A DNA stretch of 64,000 nucleotides from Actinomyces capricornis (GTDB lineage Bacteria; Actinomycetota; Actinomycetes; Actinomycetales; Actinomycetaceae): the NCBI RefSeq assembly GCF_019974135.1, contig NZ_AP025017.1, positions 2,604,001 to 2,668,000 of the forward strand. Direction: 5' to 3'. This document shows, piece after piece, positions 1 to 8,367 of the stretch (its first letter is position 1; each line of letters opens with the position of its first letter). The position numbers and the translations under genes are program-made. Under the pieces are notes generated by a model. It had not been told where the DNA came from. It did not search any database and was given only the letters and a program-made list of their open reading frames with translations.

Positions 1-563
1 ACCTCGGGCAGGGCCTCGAAGGTGGCCAGGTAGTCGAAGGCGAAGGCCCCGGCCTCCAGGGGCAGGTGGGGGTGGTCGACCTCGGCGGCGGCCAGGAGGC
101 GCAGGGGCTCGATGGTCGACAGGGCGGTGAGGCGGGCCCGCTCCTCGGTGGTGGGGTCGTCGTCGGCGCTGGTGGGCAGGCTCAGGGTGAGGTGCCCGGC
201 TCGGCGGTCGACGACGTGCTCGCCCAGCTGGGACTCCAGGCGCTCGATGGCGGCCAGGCCGTCGGGGCTGGGGCCGGCGGCCGTGGCGGGTGCGCTGTGC
301 TCGGGCAGGGCCTCGACGACGACCTGGGGGCCCCAGCAGGTCAGGCGCGCGGAGGCCTCCAGGACGGCGATGGTGGTGCGCGAGGCCTTGGTGGTGATGT
401 CGGCGCTCTCCAGCAGGACGCAGTCCAGGGGGCGCGGGCGCTGGTTGTGCGGGCCCTGGTCGGTGCGCAGCACGCCCTCTTGGGCGAGGTGCTCGAGGAG
501 GGCGCCGCCGTCGGCGTGATAGGCCACGGTCCTGGTGACCGGCGTCGGTGGCGTGGGGGTCAT
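1..563 (-). CDS. trpE: Anthranilate synthase component I, N-terminal part (cut by window edge)
   Basis: Committed step of tryptophan synthesis: chorismate plus an amino donor (glutamine through the TrpG partner) gives anthranilate. About 187 N-terminal residues are visible, reading leftwards off the window. The segment LLESADI near residue 50 and a GAFAFDYLATFEALPEV segment near the edge match the N-terminal region of E. coli-type TrpE (its LLESADI and GLFSYDLVAGFEDLP stretches), which includes residues of the Trp feedback site. ATG at 563 has a purine-rich GGAAAGAGG upstream. The gene lies behind a Trp-rich leader peptide, which supports the identification. The catalytic chorismate-binding domain is outside the window, so a related chorismate enzyme is not strictly excluded. 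Confidence 0.86.
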   Translation of the reverse strand, partial: MTPTPPTPVTRTVAYHADGGALLEHLAQEGVLRTDQGPHNQRPRPLDCVLLESADITTKASRTTIAVLEASARLTCWGPQVVVEALPEHSAPATAAGPSPDGLAAIERLESQLGEHVVDRRAGHLTLSLPTSADDDPTTEERARLTALSTIEPLRLLAAAEVDHPHLPLEAGAFAFDYLATFEALPE

Positions 564-599
564 GGGGCCTCTTTCCTGAAGTGTCTCCTGGGGTGTCCT

Positions 600-655
600 T
601 GACGGCGGGAGTCAGGCGGGCCGTTCACGCATGGTGCCGGGGTGGCCCGCGGTGA
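600..655 (-). terminator. trp attenuator region
   Basis: Between the trpL stop and trpE. On the minus strand GCGGGCC (650-644) can pair with GGCCCGC (622-616). A competing hairpin ACGGC/GCCGT uses 624-620 and 606-602. Overlapping alternative stems downstream of a Trp-codon leader are what attenuation needs. There is no T-run, so termination would not be of the strict E. coli intrinsic type. Pairing was judged by eye only. Confidence 0.5.
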
Positions 656-670
656 GCGAGCCGGTGCGTC

Positions 671-736
671 CTAGCGCGGCGATGTGGCGGCTCGCCCTGA
701 GGGGAGCCACCACCAGATGGTGTGCCGAGCAGTCAT
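671..736 (-). CDS. trpL: trp operon leader peptide
   Basis: A 21-codon reading frame (MTARHTI, then three consecutive Trp codons, then a 3' part ending in SPR) between the promoter and trpE. Tandem TGG codons are the sensor of classical ribosome-mediated attenuation: a ribosome stalling for charged tRNA-Trp lets transcription continue into trpE. The Trp codons sit in the left arm of a possible hairpin (GTGGTGGCT with AGCCGCCAC, one G-U pair). The ATG lies 7 nt after a TACAGT hexamer with no Shine-Dalgarno, so the peptide is probably read from a leaderless transcript. The position and codon run are seen; the mechanism is inferred. Confidence 0.82.
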   Translation of the reverse strand: MTARHTIWWWLPSGRAATSPR

Positions 737-743
737 GGGGGCC

Positions 744-770
744 ACTGTAGACCGCGGTGGGCCGACCGGC
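744..770 (-). promoter_or_regulatory. Putative trp promoter (-10 TACAGT)
   Basis: On the minus strand TACAGT (749-744) lies exactly 7 nt before the ATG of the Trp leader peptide. This is the spacing expected when transcription begins at the start codon. The -35 side is weak: TTGTGC is present but 19 nt upstream of the -10. Confidence 0.4.
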
Positions 771-1019
771 ACAATCGTCCGCATCGCGGGATCTTCCTGC
801 GGCCCGCCCACATGCCCGCCTGTGCGGGGAGGGCGTCCGGGGGTGCGCGGGCGGGGAGGGGCTGGAGGATCGTGGTCCGCGGCTGCCGGCGGCCACTGCG
901 CACCGGTGGAGACGTCATGACAGCTGTTCTGGATATCATGCGGTCGCAGCGACCTCTGAATAGCACGTTGGAGTGCGGTCATGAGAATGGTCGCGGGACT
1001 AAGGAAGCCGGATAGCGAC

Positions 1020-2045
1020 ATGACGAACCTCGATCCTCACCCCACCGCCTCTGTGCTCGGGCCCGGGCAGCCGTGCACCGATATCGAGGTGCTGGAGCCC
1101 CGGCCGGTGCCGCTGGGCGGGCTGCGCGCCATGACCGTTTACCGGACCCTGCCGCAGCGGCAGCGGTCGCTGGTGGGTGCGTGGTGCTTTCTTGACCACT
1201 ACGGCCCCGACGACGTCTCGGCGACTGGCGGCATGCAGGTCCCCCGCCACCCGCACACGGGGCTCGCCACCGTCTCGTGGCTCTTCACCGGGAGGATCGA
1301 TCATCTCGACTCCGGCGGCAATGCCGCCTCGGTGAGCCCCGGGGAGCTGAATCTCATGATCGCCGGCCGTGGCATCACCCACCAGGAGTTCAGCACGCCC
1401 GAGACCACTTCGCTGCACGGGGTGCAGCTGTGGTATGCGCTGCCCGAGGAGACCCGGCATAGCGAGAACCACTTCGCCCACTACGCTCCCGAGCCCGTGA
1501 TCGGCGAGGGGGTCACCGCCCGGGTGTTCATCGGCGAGCTGCTCGGCTCGGCCTCCCCGGTGCGCACGCGCACGCCGGACCTGCTCGGCGCGGAGCTGCT
1601 CATCGATCCGGGTGCGACTATCGGGCTCGAGGTGCGTCCGGATTTCGAGCATGCGGTACTGGCCGAGGATGCCGATGTGGCGGTGAATGGAGTGAGGGCC
1701 CCGCACCGCTGCCTGGCCTACGCACCCGTCGGGTCGGATGCGCTTGAGATCACTGCGGGCCGGGCTGGGGCACGGGTGATCCTGCTCGGCGGCGTGCCTT
1801 TGGGCGAGCAGATCGTCATGTGGTGGAACTTCATCGGCCGCACCCATGACGAGATCGTCGAGTACCGCCGCCGCTACCAGGCCGAGATGGGATTCGAGGC
1901 CATGCATCCCGATGACGCCGGAAAGCCCGCGATCTTCGGCCGGTTCCCGCCGGGGCAGCCGGGGCCCCTTCCCGCTCCGCCGATGCCCACCTCCCGGCTC
2001 AGGCCGCGCAGGCAGCCCACCGGGAAGGACCCCCGTCATCACTGA
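1020..2045 (+). CDS. Pirin family protein
   Basis: 341-residue bicupin of the pirin family. The N-terminal cupin has the family's metal site: H77 and H79 in PRHPHTGLAT, then H121 and E123 in the GITHQE segment of the long pirin signature. Characterised pirins act as quercetin 2,3-dioxygenases or as redox or transcription cofactors; the substrate here cannot be read from sequence. An in-frame ATG exists at 981, but the ATG at 1020 has AAGGAAG about 14 nt upstream and gives a normal pirin N-terminus. It stands alone between the divergent trp leader and CRISPR array 1. The C-terminal 30 residues are Pro/Arg-rich. Confidence 0.88.
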   Translation: MTNLDPHPTASVLGPGQPCTDIEVLEPRPVPLGGLRAMTVYRTLPQRQRSLVGAWCFLDHYGPDDVSATGGMQVPRHPHTGLATVSWLFTGRIDHLDSGGNAASVSPGELNLMIAGRGITHQEFSTPETTSLHGVQLWYALPEETRHSENHFAHYAPEPVIGEGVTARVFIGELLGSASPVRTRTPDLLGAELLIDPGATIGLEVRPDFEHAVLAEDADVAVNGVRAPHRCLAYAPVGSDALEITAGRAGARVILLGGVPLGEQIVMWWNFIGRTHDEIVEYRRRYQAEMGFEAMHPDDAGKPAIFGRFPPGQPGPLPAPPMPTSRLRPRRQPTGKDPRHH

Positions 2046-2202
2046 GGCCCGGCGGTTGCCCCACCGGCCGAAGCGGGCCATCCCCGGCCGACGTGCCGGG
2101 CACTCGCCGTCCCTGGTAGCACCAACCGATTGATCCGCCGAGGGCTGTGGATGAGTCGGTCTGGGGGCATCGAAGAGCGTGGGGGTGGGACTTTGGTCGC
2201 GG

Positions 2203-2424
2203 ATATCGGATGTCTGATGTTGGCGGGGGAGGGTGACTTTTCCGCATGGTGTCGTTGGATTCCGGGTGACGGGGGCGCTGGAGGGGCGTCGCTGGCGCTG
2301 TGGCGCTGACCTGCATGGATGTGGTACAAAGGGGTCTGTGCCGGGGCGGTCTGGAGGGTGCTGACGGGTCGCCTGCACTGCGCCTCGTATCACTGCTGGT
2401 CACAGGGGGTGGTTCGAGGGGTGG
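2203..2424 (+). promoter_or_regulatory. CRISPR leader 1
   Basis: A non-coding stretch directly before array 1 that aligns without gaps to 35576-35797 before array 2, with about 12 differences in 222 positions by eye (roughly 95 % identity). It ends in the same GGGGTGG at the first repeat of both arrays. Conservation on this side only, with degenerate repeats at the other end, marks it as the leader where transcription starts and new spacers are added. The preceding 2046-2202 shows no gene. Confidence 0.85.
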
Positions 2425-2797
2425 GTCAGAAGGCACCCCGCGCCATAAGGTGCATTGAGACCAAGCTGGGGCTGTGCCCAGCCTTTAAAGGGAACCGTCA
2501 GAAGGCACCCCGCGCCATAAGGTGCATTGAGACGGCTCGACAAGACACGCCGCAAGCGGCTGCGTCCAGTCAGAAGGCACCCCGCGCCATAAGGTGCATT
2601 GAGACACGCCGAGCTGCCGGGCCCGAGCCAGGAACCACGGTCAGAAGGCACCCCGCGCCATAAGGTGCATTGAGACTTATCGACCCTTCCGCTATAGAGC
2701 CACTGACTCAAGTCAGAAGGCACCTCGCGCCATAAGGTGCATTGAGATGCGTTGATGCGCTTCTGGTTCTCGGCCACCACCTGGTCAGAAGGCGCCC
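2425..2797 (+). CRISPR. CRISPR array 1 (5 repeats plus a truncated one)
   Basis: 37-nt repeats start at 2425, 2497, 2569, 2640 and 2712. Each begins GTCAGAAGGCACCCCGC and ends GGTGCATTGAGAC, with inner dyad GCACC/GGTGC. The five spacers are 34-35 nt and all different. The fifth repeat carries two changes (C to T in the core, last C to T), and at 2784 only GTCAGAAGGCGCCC remains, so the distal (oldest) end is to the right and transcription runs left to right. The 8-nt 3' end ATTGAGAC resembles the 5'-handle of Class 1 (type I/III) crRNAs cut by Cas6. No cas gene lies within the window on either side. Confidence 0.97.
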
Positions 2798-2831
2798 TGT
2801 GTGGGTCGGTTCTCTGCCGGGTCGGTCGTTT

Positions 2832-2923
2832 TCTGCTGGGTGACTTGCATTCTGCCCGTTGAGATCCGCCTGTCTGGGTCAGCGGGATGTGGGTGACCCA
2901 GCGAGATGCGGGAGACCCCGCGG
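2832..2923. repeat. Dispersed palindromic repeat, copy A
   Basis: Begins CTGCTGGGTGACTTGCATTC and contains GGGTGACCCAGCGAGATGCG, so the left and right parts are imperfect inverted copies of a CGCTGGGTGA...GCATCC module. It lies immediately after the truncated last repeat of CRISPR array 1. Other copies are at 36250, 36901 and 40989. No ORF is conserved between copies. Confidence 0.7.
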
Positions 2924-3306
2924 CATAGCGCGTGCGCCCCTTGATCGCCGGGGCGACCGAGAGGGCCTCGACAGGTCTCCTGCACTGCGCCCATGGGGGC
3001 GGGCTCCTCCGGGATACCGTCATGAGGGCTATGCGCAGGCGTAGCGATCCGCTGTTCTTAGTCGGGTCGGGGAGCGGGAGCATCCTACGTCTAGAGACAT
3101 TCACCTCGGTCGGTGAGCAGCTCCCTGCATGGTCTCTGGGGCGGGATGTTATTCCGTCCAGTGACAGGTGGCCCGCCAAAGACTGGATTCCCTGTGAGCG
3201 AGCCTTTCGTGTAGTAGGGTAATGGGGCGCTCTATGGTGTGCTCAGTCGCCATGCTGAATCTGCCGGGAGTGCGATGCGCATCGGTGCGAGTTGAAAGGG
3301 AGAGGA
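2924..3306. other. Intergenic stretch, no gene seen
   Basis: Between the palindromic repeat and the Nudix gene. Base composition is visibly less GC-rich than the flanks and short reading frames lack coding-like codon use. Nothing was recognised apart from a possible promoter just before the Nudix gene. Confidence 0.5.
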
Positions 3307-3723
3307 TTGCTGGGCGCCTATCATTTCGGTGTTTACGCACGTATACGATGCAATGGCCTGCTGCTCTGCGTGAGAAAAACTCGTGGACCGTATCAAGGGC
3401 TCCTGGATCTTCCGGGAGGGAGCCCCGAGCCCTTCGAGTCATGGCATGAGGCGCTGCGTCGAGAGCTCCATGAAGAGCTCGGGGTCAGCAGTCTCGCCAT
3501 AGGAGATTTCTCGAGATTCGCGATCCACGTGGATCGCTCGGCGGACGGGTCGCTCATCGACTTCCATCATCACGGCGCCATCGCCCATGTGCGCCTCCGC
3601 GAGGATCCTCCCTCCGATGCGAGGAGCTCCTCCGATACCGCAGGATGGAGATGGTTCAACCCTCAGCAGGACGACCCCTCCGAGCTGAGCCGTCTCGCCG
3701 CTGAGGTGGGCATGGCGGAATGA
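3307..3723 (+). CDS. Nudix hydrolase
   Basis: 138-residue protein with a complete Nudix box: a glycine, E six residues later, then REL, EE and a final GV, in the segment GGSPEPFE...RRELHEELGV. This is the Mg2+-binding catalytic helix that hydrolyses a nucleoside diphosphate linked to another moiety; the substrate is not predictable. TTG at 3307 is preferred because AAAGGGAGAGG lies just before it; a TTG at 3292 would add five residues but has no ribosome site. Codons are noticeably less GC-rich at third positions than in neighbouring genes (TAT, TTT, CAT are used). With the adjacent CRISPR array and repeat this suggests an acquired gene. Confidence 0.85.
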   Translation: MLGAYHFGVYARIRCNGLLLCVRKTRGPYQGLLDLPGGSPEPFESWHEALRRELHEELGVSSLAIGDFSRFAIHVDRSADGSLIDFHHHGAIAHVRLREDPPSDARSSSDTAGWRWFNPQQDDPSELSRLAAEVGMAE

Positions 3724-3872
3724 GGCCTTCTCGTCACAAGGAGGGCGCGGGCGGGGCTGCGAGGGCGGGCGCGCACGCGGCTGCGCCTCGGAGCCGCTCT
3801 CGGCTACGAGCGCATGTGCTCAGGAGGGGCCCAAGGAGCGTCAGAGCCGGAGGGGGAGTGCTCACCGCATAC

Positions 3873-4352
3873 TCACGCGCCCGCCCGCGTCAGGCGGCTC
3901 TGCTTGAGACGGCGGTGCTGGAGGACCACCGAGGTGGCGAAGGCCGCGATGATCGCCACCGAGACGATCCGGCCGGTCGTGGTGGAGAACCAGGCGCCCA
4001 GCACCGCCATGCCCACGGTCGTGTAGATCGTGGCCCAGGCCACCGCCCCCACGGCGGTGGCCGGGATGTAATGCCGCAGCGGCATGCGCGCCACCCCGGC
4101 CGAGAGCTGGATGAAGCTCTGGAGCCCCACGGTCAGGAAGGACATGGGGATGGCCAGCACGCCCCAGCGAGCTGTCCAGGCCTGGGCCGTGGCGTACAGG
4201 GGGTGATCGAGCATCGCCGCCCACCTGCTGCGGGCCGTGCCCGCCGTCACGCCCCGCCCGATCCAGTACATGGTGTGGGAGCGCATCATGGCCCCGCACC
4301 AGAAGAACAGGAAGACCCAGGCGTAGGGCAGCTCGTTGATCCGGTCCATCAC
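3873..4352 (-). CDS. DedA/VTT-like membrane protein
   Basis: 159 residues, mostly membrane-spanning: segments near 8-25, 65-90, 98-120 and 123-145, with a short basic C-terminus. The layout and the phrase FLTVGLQSFIQLSAGVARMP resemble the SNARE-associated/DedA (VTT) family, whose members move or scramble lipids or support membrane homeostasis. It is shorter than a typical DedA (about 200 residues), so the assignment is moderate. GTG at 4352 (or the adjacent ATG at 4349) lies 7 nt after TAGCCT with no Shine-Dalgarno, suggesting leaderless expression. A DtxR-like palindrome overlaps this position. Confidence 0.62.
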   Translation of the reverse strand: MMDRINELPYAWVFLFFWCGAMMRSHTMYWIGRGVTAGTARSRWAAMLDHPLYATAQAWTARWGVLAIPMSFLTVGLQSFIQLSAGVARMPLRHYIPATAVGAVAWATIYTTVGMAVLGAWFSTTTGRIVSVAIIAAFATSVVLQHRRLKQSRLTRAGA

Positions 4353-4371
4353 GCGGGTCAGGCTAGCCTAA
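4353..4371 (-). promoter_or_regulatory. Possible DtxR/IdeR-like box
   Basis: On the minus strand TTAGGCTAGCCTGACCCGC matches about 14 of 19 positions of the iron-repressor consensus. It overlaps the presumed -10 (TAGCCT) of the DedA-like gene. The GC-rich core makes a chance match plausible. Confidence 0.25.
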
Positions 4372-4474
4372 GCAGGGGAGCGGGTCGCAGTGATGCCGGC
4401 GATACCTCTGTACCTCTGTGCGGCCCGGCAGGCCGCGACCACCCCGCAACCCCGCCCCGGGGCAGCACCCGCAA

Positions 4475-5266
4475 CTACCCCCGCAGCGTCGCCTGGAGCG
4501 CCTGGAGCCAGGCGCTGTAGGCCGGGCCGGCCCAGCCCCTGCCCGCCGGTGCGGCCGGGTCGCGCTGGAAGGCGGCCGGGTTGGCCCCCGGCCCCTGGAG
4601 CAGGAGTGCCTTGTAGTGGTCGGGGAAGCGCATCTTGAAGGTGAACTCCACATTGCTCAGGCCCTTGGTGATCCTGCGGGAATCGCCCAGGCTCCCGCCG
4701 GCCAGTGCCCCCTCGGCCTCCAGCTGCATGAGGTGGCGGGCCAGGAGGGGCACGGAGAACCGGGCCAGGTCGATCGTCAGGCCCTGGCCGCGGCTGTCGC
4801 GCACGACCGCCGTGCGCCGGTTCGCCGCGTGGTACGTGGTGATCTCCTCATGGGCCACCCGCTTCTCCCGGCCGCGCCAGGTGGTCATGATCGTCATCGT
4901 CGGGGCATCCACCAGCGAGCAGTTCCGGTAGGAGCGCAGGGTGTGCACGCCCGCGCCGGTGATGACGGCCCCCATCACCCCCAGGACCGCCACGGCCATG
5001 GGATCGGGGACCACCGCCGCGATCAGCACCAGGATCGCGCCGCAGGCGATCGTGATGACGCCGAGCACCCTCATGGAGCCCGACGGGCGCTGGCGGGGCA
5101 CATCAATGGTCTCCGCCGCGCCACTGGGGCCACCCGGGCCGACGGGCGCGGTGATGCGCACCGGCCCGTCGCGGCGGGCGCCCCTGGAGGCTCCGACGAT
5201 GAGGGCCACCACGAGGATGGTGAGGGCCACGAGGGCCGCCTTGATGAGCATGAGGCTGGTATCCAT
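4475..5266 (-). CDS. PH-domain-like membrane protein of unknown function
   Basis: 263 residues. One membrane segment at about 5-25, a Pro-rich linker, then a hairpin of two segments at about 65-105, followed by a soluble part. The stretch CSLVDAPTMTIMTTWRGREK and the following strands resemble bacterial PH-like domains that follow membrane hairpins; no enzyme motif is visible. AGGAGG four nucleotides before the ATG at 5266 fixes the start; the open frame continues upstream but without a supported start. Divergent from lepA. Function not recognised. Confidence 0.65.
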   Translation of the reverse strand: MDTSLMLIKAALVALTILVVALIVGASRGARRDGPVRITAPVGPGGPSGAAETIDVPRQRPSGSMRVLGVITIACGAILVLIAAVVPDPMAVAVLGVMGAVITGAGVHTLRSYRNCSLVDAPTMTIMTTWRGREKRVAHEEITTYHAANRRTAVVRDSRGQGLTIDLARFSVPLLARHLMQLEAEGALAGGSLGDSRRITKGLSNVEFTFKMRFPDHYKALLLQGPGANPAAFQRDPAAPAGRGWAGPAYSAWLQALQATLRG

Positions 5267-5471
5267 GGGACCTCCTGGGAGGGGAAGGAGAGAAGAGCAG
5301 GGGACGGGTGGCACGCTACCTGCGGCGCACCGTCCCTGGCGGCCATTCGGCCCCGGATGGCAGCACTGCCGGATGGGGAGTCCGACCCGTCTCACATCGG
5401 CGCCTGATGGCGCGGGCGCGGGCACGTGGGAGACTTGGGCCCGACCCATGCCCGCCTGAGGAAGAGCACAC

Positions 5472-7349
5472 GTGTCACCGATCCCCACGCCAGAGCAGAT
5501 GAGCAGCGTCCAGCCCGCGGCCACCGCGCCCGAGCTGCTGCGCAACTTCTCCATCATCGCGCACATCGACCACGGCAAGTCCACCCTGGCCGACCGCATG
5601 CTCCAGGCCACCGGCGTCGTCCAGCCCCGCGACATGCGCGCCCAGTACCTCGACCGCATGGACATCGAGCGCGAGCGCGGCATCACCATCAAATCCCAGG
5701 CCGTGCGCATGCCCTGGACCGTGGAGGGCCCCGACGGCTCCCTGCGCACCTACGCCCTCAACATGATCGACACCCCCGGCCACGTCGACTTCTCCTACGA
5801 GGTCAACCGCTCCCTGGCCGCCTGCGAGGGAGCCGTCCTCCTGGTCGACGCAGCCCAGGGTATCCAGGCCCAGACCCTGGCCAACCTGTACATGGCCATC
5901 GAGGGGGACCTGACCATCATCCCCGTGCTCAACAAGATCGACCTGCCCGCCGCCGAGCCCGAGCGGCACGCCGAGGAGATCGCCTCCCTCATCGGCTGCG
6001 ACATCGAGGACGTCCTCAAGGTCTCGGGCAAGACCGGGGCGGGCGTGCCCGAGCTGCTGGACCGCATCGTCCAGGCCGTCCCCGCCCCCGTGGGCGACCC
6101 CGCCGCCCCGGCCCGCGCCATGATCTTCGACTCGGTCTACGACACCTACCGGGGCGTGGTCACCTACGTGCGCGTCGTCGACGGCGCCCTCAAGCCGCGC
6201 GAGCGCATCGAGATGCTCTCCACCGGCGCCGTCCACGACCTGCTGGAGATCGGCGTCATCAGCCCCGAGCCCAGGCCCTCGGCGGGACTGGGGGCCGGGG
6301 AGGTGGGCTACCTCATCACCGGGGTCAAGGACGTGCGCCAGTCCAAGGTGGGCGACACCGTCACCTCCGCGGCGGCCCCGGCCACCGAGCCGCTGGCCGG
6401 CTACCAGGACCCCAAGCCCATGGTCTTCTCCGGCCTGTTCCCCGTGGACGGCTCGGACTTCCCGGCTCTGCGCGACGCCCTGGACAAGCTCAAGCTCAAC
6501 GACGCCGCCCTGACCTACGAGCCCGAGACCTCCGTGGCCCTGGGCTTCGGCTTCCGCTGCGGCTACCTGGGTCTGCTGCACCTGGAGATCATCCGCGAGC
6601 GCCTGGAGCGCGAGTTCAACCTGGACATCATCTCCACCGCCCCCTCGGTGGTCTACGAGGTGACCATGGAGGACCGCACCACCCACACGGTGACCAACCC
6701 CAGTGAGTTCCCCGAGGGGAAGGTCTCCACCGTCTCCGAGCCGGTGGTGCGGGCCACGATCCTGACCCCCAGCGAGTTCGTGGGCACCGTCATGGAGCTG
6801 TGCCAGTCGCGCCGCGGCACGATGGCCGGCATGGACTACCTGTCCGAGACGCGGGTGGAGATGCACTACACCCTGCCGCTGGCCGAGATCGTCTTCGACT
6901 TCTTCGACGCCCTGAAGTCGCGCACGCGCGGCTACGCCTCCCTGGACTACGAGATGGACGGCTCCCAGGAGGCCAACCTGGTCAAGGTCGACATCCTGCT
7001 CAATGGCGAGAGGGTCGACGCCTTCAGCGCCATCGTCCACCGGGATGCGGCCTACTCCTACGGGGTGATGATGACCAAGCGCCTGAAGGACCTCATCCCG
7101 CGCCAGCAGTTCGAGGTGCCGGTGCAGGCCGCGATCGGCACGCGGGTGATCGCCCGGGAGACCATCCGGGCCCTGCGCAAGGACATGCTGGCCAAGTGCT
7201 ACGGCGGTGACATCACCCGTAAGCGCAAGCTGCTGGAGAAGCAGAAGGAGGGCAAGAAGCGCATGAAGGCCATCGGCCGTGTGGATGTGCCCCAGGAGGC
7301 CTTCATCGCCGCCCTGGGCGCTGACACCCCCACGGGCAGGGACAAGTGA
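5472..7349 (+). CDS. lepA: Elongation factor 4 (ribosomal back-translocase GTPase LepA)
   Basis: 625-residue translational GTPase, full length for the family. G1 is AHIDHGKST near residue 32, with DTPGHVDF and NKID as G3 and G4 in the N-terminal 200 residues. EF-G-like domains and the LepA-specific C-terminal domain follow ([22 protein letters not shown] near the end). Known for remodelling stalled or mistranslocated ribosomes and for 30S biogenesis. GTG at 5472 is preceded by GAGGAAG; an internal ATG at 5499 is possible. It heads the conserved block that continues with trmB, hemW, hrcA and dnaJ. Confidence 0.97.
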   Translation: MSPIPTPEQMSSVQPAATAPELLRNFSIIAHIDHGKSTLADRMLQATGVVQPRDMRAQYLDRMDIERERGITIKSQAVRMPWTVEGPDGSLRTYALNMIDTPGHVDFSYEVNRSLAACEGAVLLVDAAQGIQAQTLANLYMAIEGDLTIIPVLNKIDLPAAEPERHAEEIASLIGCDIEDVLKVSGKTGAGVPELLDRIVQAVPAPVGDPAAPARAMIFDSVYDTYRGVVTYVRVVDGALKPRERIEMLSTGAVHDLLEIGVISPEPRPSAGLGAGEVGYLITGVKDVRQSKVGDTVTSAAAPATEPLAGYQDPKPMVFSGLFPVDGSDFPALRDALDKLKLNDAALTYEPETSVALGFGFRCGYLGLLHLEIIRERLEREFNLDIISTAPSVVYEVTMEDRTTHTVTNPSEFPEGKVSTVSEPVVRATILTPSEFVGTVMELCQSRRGTMAGMDYLSETRVEMHYTLPLAEIVFDFFDALKSRTRGYASLDYEMDGSQEANLVKVDILLNGERVDAFSAIVHRDAAYSYGVMMTKRLKDLIPRQQFEVPVQAAIGTRVIARETIRALRKDMLAKCYGGDITRKRKLLEKQKEGKKRMKAIGRVDVPQEAFIAALGADTPTGRDK

Positions 7350-7438
7350 GCCGGGACGAGTGAGCGGGTGCAGGTGAGAGGGCCGCGGATCGCAGGCCGT
7401 GCCGGCGGCTCGCGCCGGGGCGCGGTCAGGAGTAGCAG

Positions 7439-8356
7439 ATGAGGCAGGCGAGTACCAGGATCGGTGCGGCACCGGCGGGCGGTGGCGCGCCGGTCGCCTC
7501 GCCCAGCGTGCGCGCGGCCATGGACGACGACGGCGCGGGCCTGGTGCTCACCCGGGAGCTGGCCCGGGTGCTGGGCGAGCCCCATGCGGGCGCTGACGGT
7601 CGCCACCGCGGGGAGCCCTCGCCCTTCGGCCGGGGCGAGGCCGTGGGCCGGGTCTCGGCGGTGTGCGCCGTGGAGCGGCTGCGCCCGGACTGCGGGTCGC
7701 CGGGGGTCTCGGCCATCCACAAGGCCGCGATCGCGGGCGCGGTGGCCGTCAACTCCCTGGGCATCGTCGTCGACCAGCAGGCCGACCGCGCCCACCACGG
7801 CGGCCTGGACAAGGCCCTGTACGTGATGAGCGGCGCGGAGGCGCGCCACTGGTCCCGCGAGCTGGGAGGGATCGGCCCGGGGGCGCTGGGGGAGAACATG
7901 CTCATCGAGGACGACGGCGCCGCAGGGATCGACGACGTCGAGATCGGCGCGGTGCTGTCCATCGGCCCGCCCGGCCGCTCCGATCACCCCGGCCGGGGCG
8001 CTGAGGATCGTGGGAGCCCCGGATCCGACGGCATCCTGGTGCGGGTCACCGGGGTGCGCAACCCCTGCTCCACCTTCGCCCGCGGCATGGGTCGGGCCGA
8101 CTGGGTGGAGCTCTTCTCCGCCCGCGACCGCGTGGGCGTCTACCTGTCGGTCCTGGCCGAGGGCCGGGTGCGGGCCGGGGACGAGGTGCGGGTGGTCTCC
8201 ACTGCTGGCCACGGCGTGAGCTGCCGGCGCTGGTTCGCCCACCACGACCCCCGCGATGCCCGGGCCGTGCTCGCCGCCGAGGCGCGCGGCGACTGCGTGA
8301 TCGCGGACTTCACCAGGAAGTACCTGCTGGCCGCCGTCGATGAGCCGGTCGGATGA
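7439..8356 (+). CDS. MOSC domain protein (YiiM-like)
   Basis: 305 residues. The middle carries the MOSC signature: GIVVDQQADRAHHGGLDKAL followed by W..ELG, PGALGENM and later RNPC. MOSC domains handle sulfur from a conserved cysteine in molybdenum cofactor sulfurases, and YiiM-type members reduce N-hydroxylated substrates. The conserved Cys is present in VTGVRNPCSTF. The N-terminal 30 residues and an inserted Gly/Arg-rich loop are less conserved. It overlaps the first possible start of trmB by 4 nt, so the two are probably co-transcribed. Confidence 0.8.
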   Translation: MRQASTRIGAAPAGGGAPVASPSVRAAMDDDGAGLVLTRELARVLGEPHAGADGRHRGEPSPFGRGEAVGRVSAVCAVERLRPDCGSPGVSAIHKAAIAGAVAVNSLGIVVDQQADRAHHGGLDKALYVMSGAEARHWSRELGGIGPGALGENMLIEDDGAAGIDDVEIGAVLSIGPPGRSDHPGRGAEDRGSPGSDGILVRVTGVRNPCSTFARGMGRADWVELFSARDRVGVYLSVLAEGRVRAGDEVRVVSTAGHGVSCRRWFAHHDPRDARAVLAAEARGDCVIADFTRKYLLAAVDEPVG

Positions 8357-8367
8357 GGAGGAGACCC

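Noticed and set aside
2400-3179. Long minus-strand open frame over CRISPR array 1 with repeated NAPYGAGCLLT units
   Set aside because: The repeats are the CRISPR repeat translated; frames change with spacer length and no start or codon bias supports a gene.
3720-4520. Plus-strand 266-residue frame after the Nudix gene
   Set aside because: Antisense to the DedA-like gene, which has membrane segments and better codon use.
5475-7472. 665-residue minus-strand frame opposite lepA
   Set aside because: Shadow frame produced by high third-position GC; His/Gly/Val/Asp-rich and without motifs.
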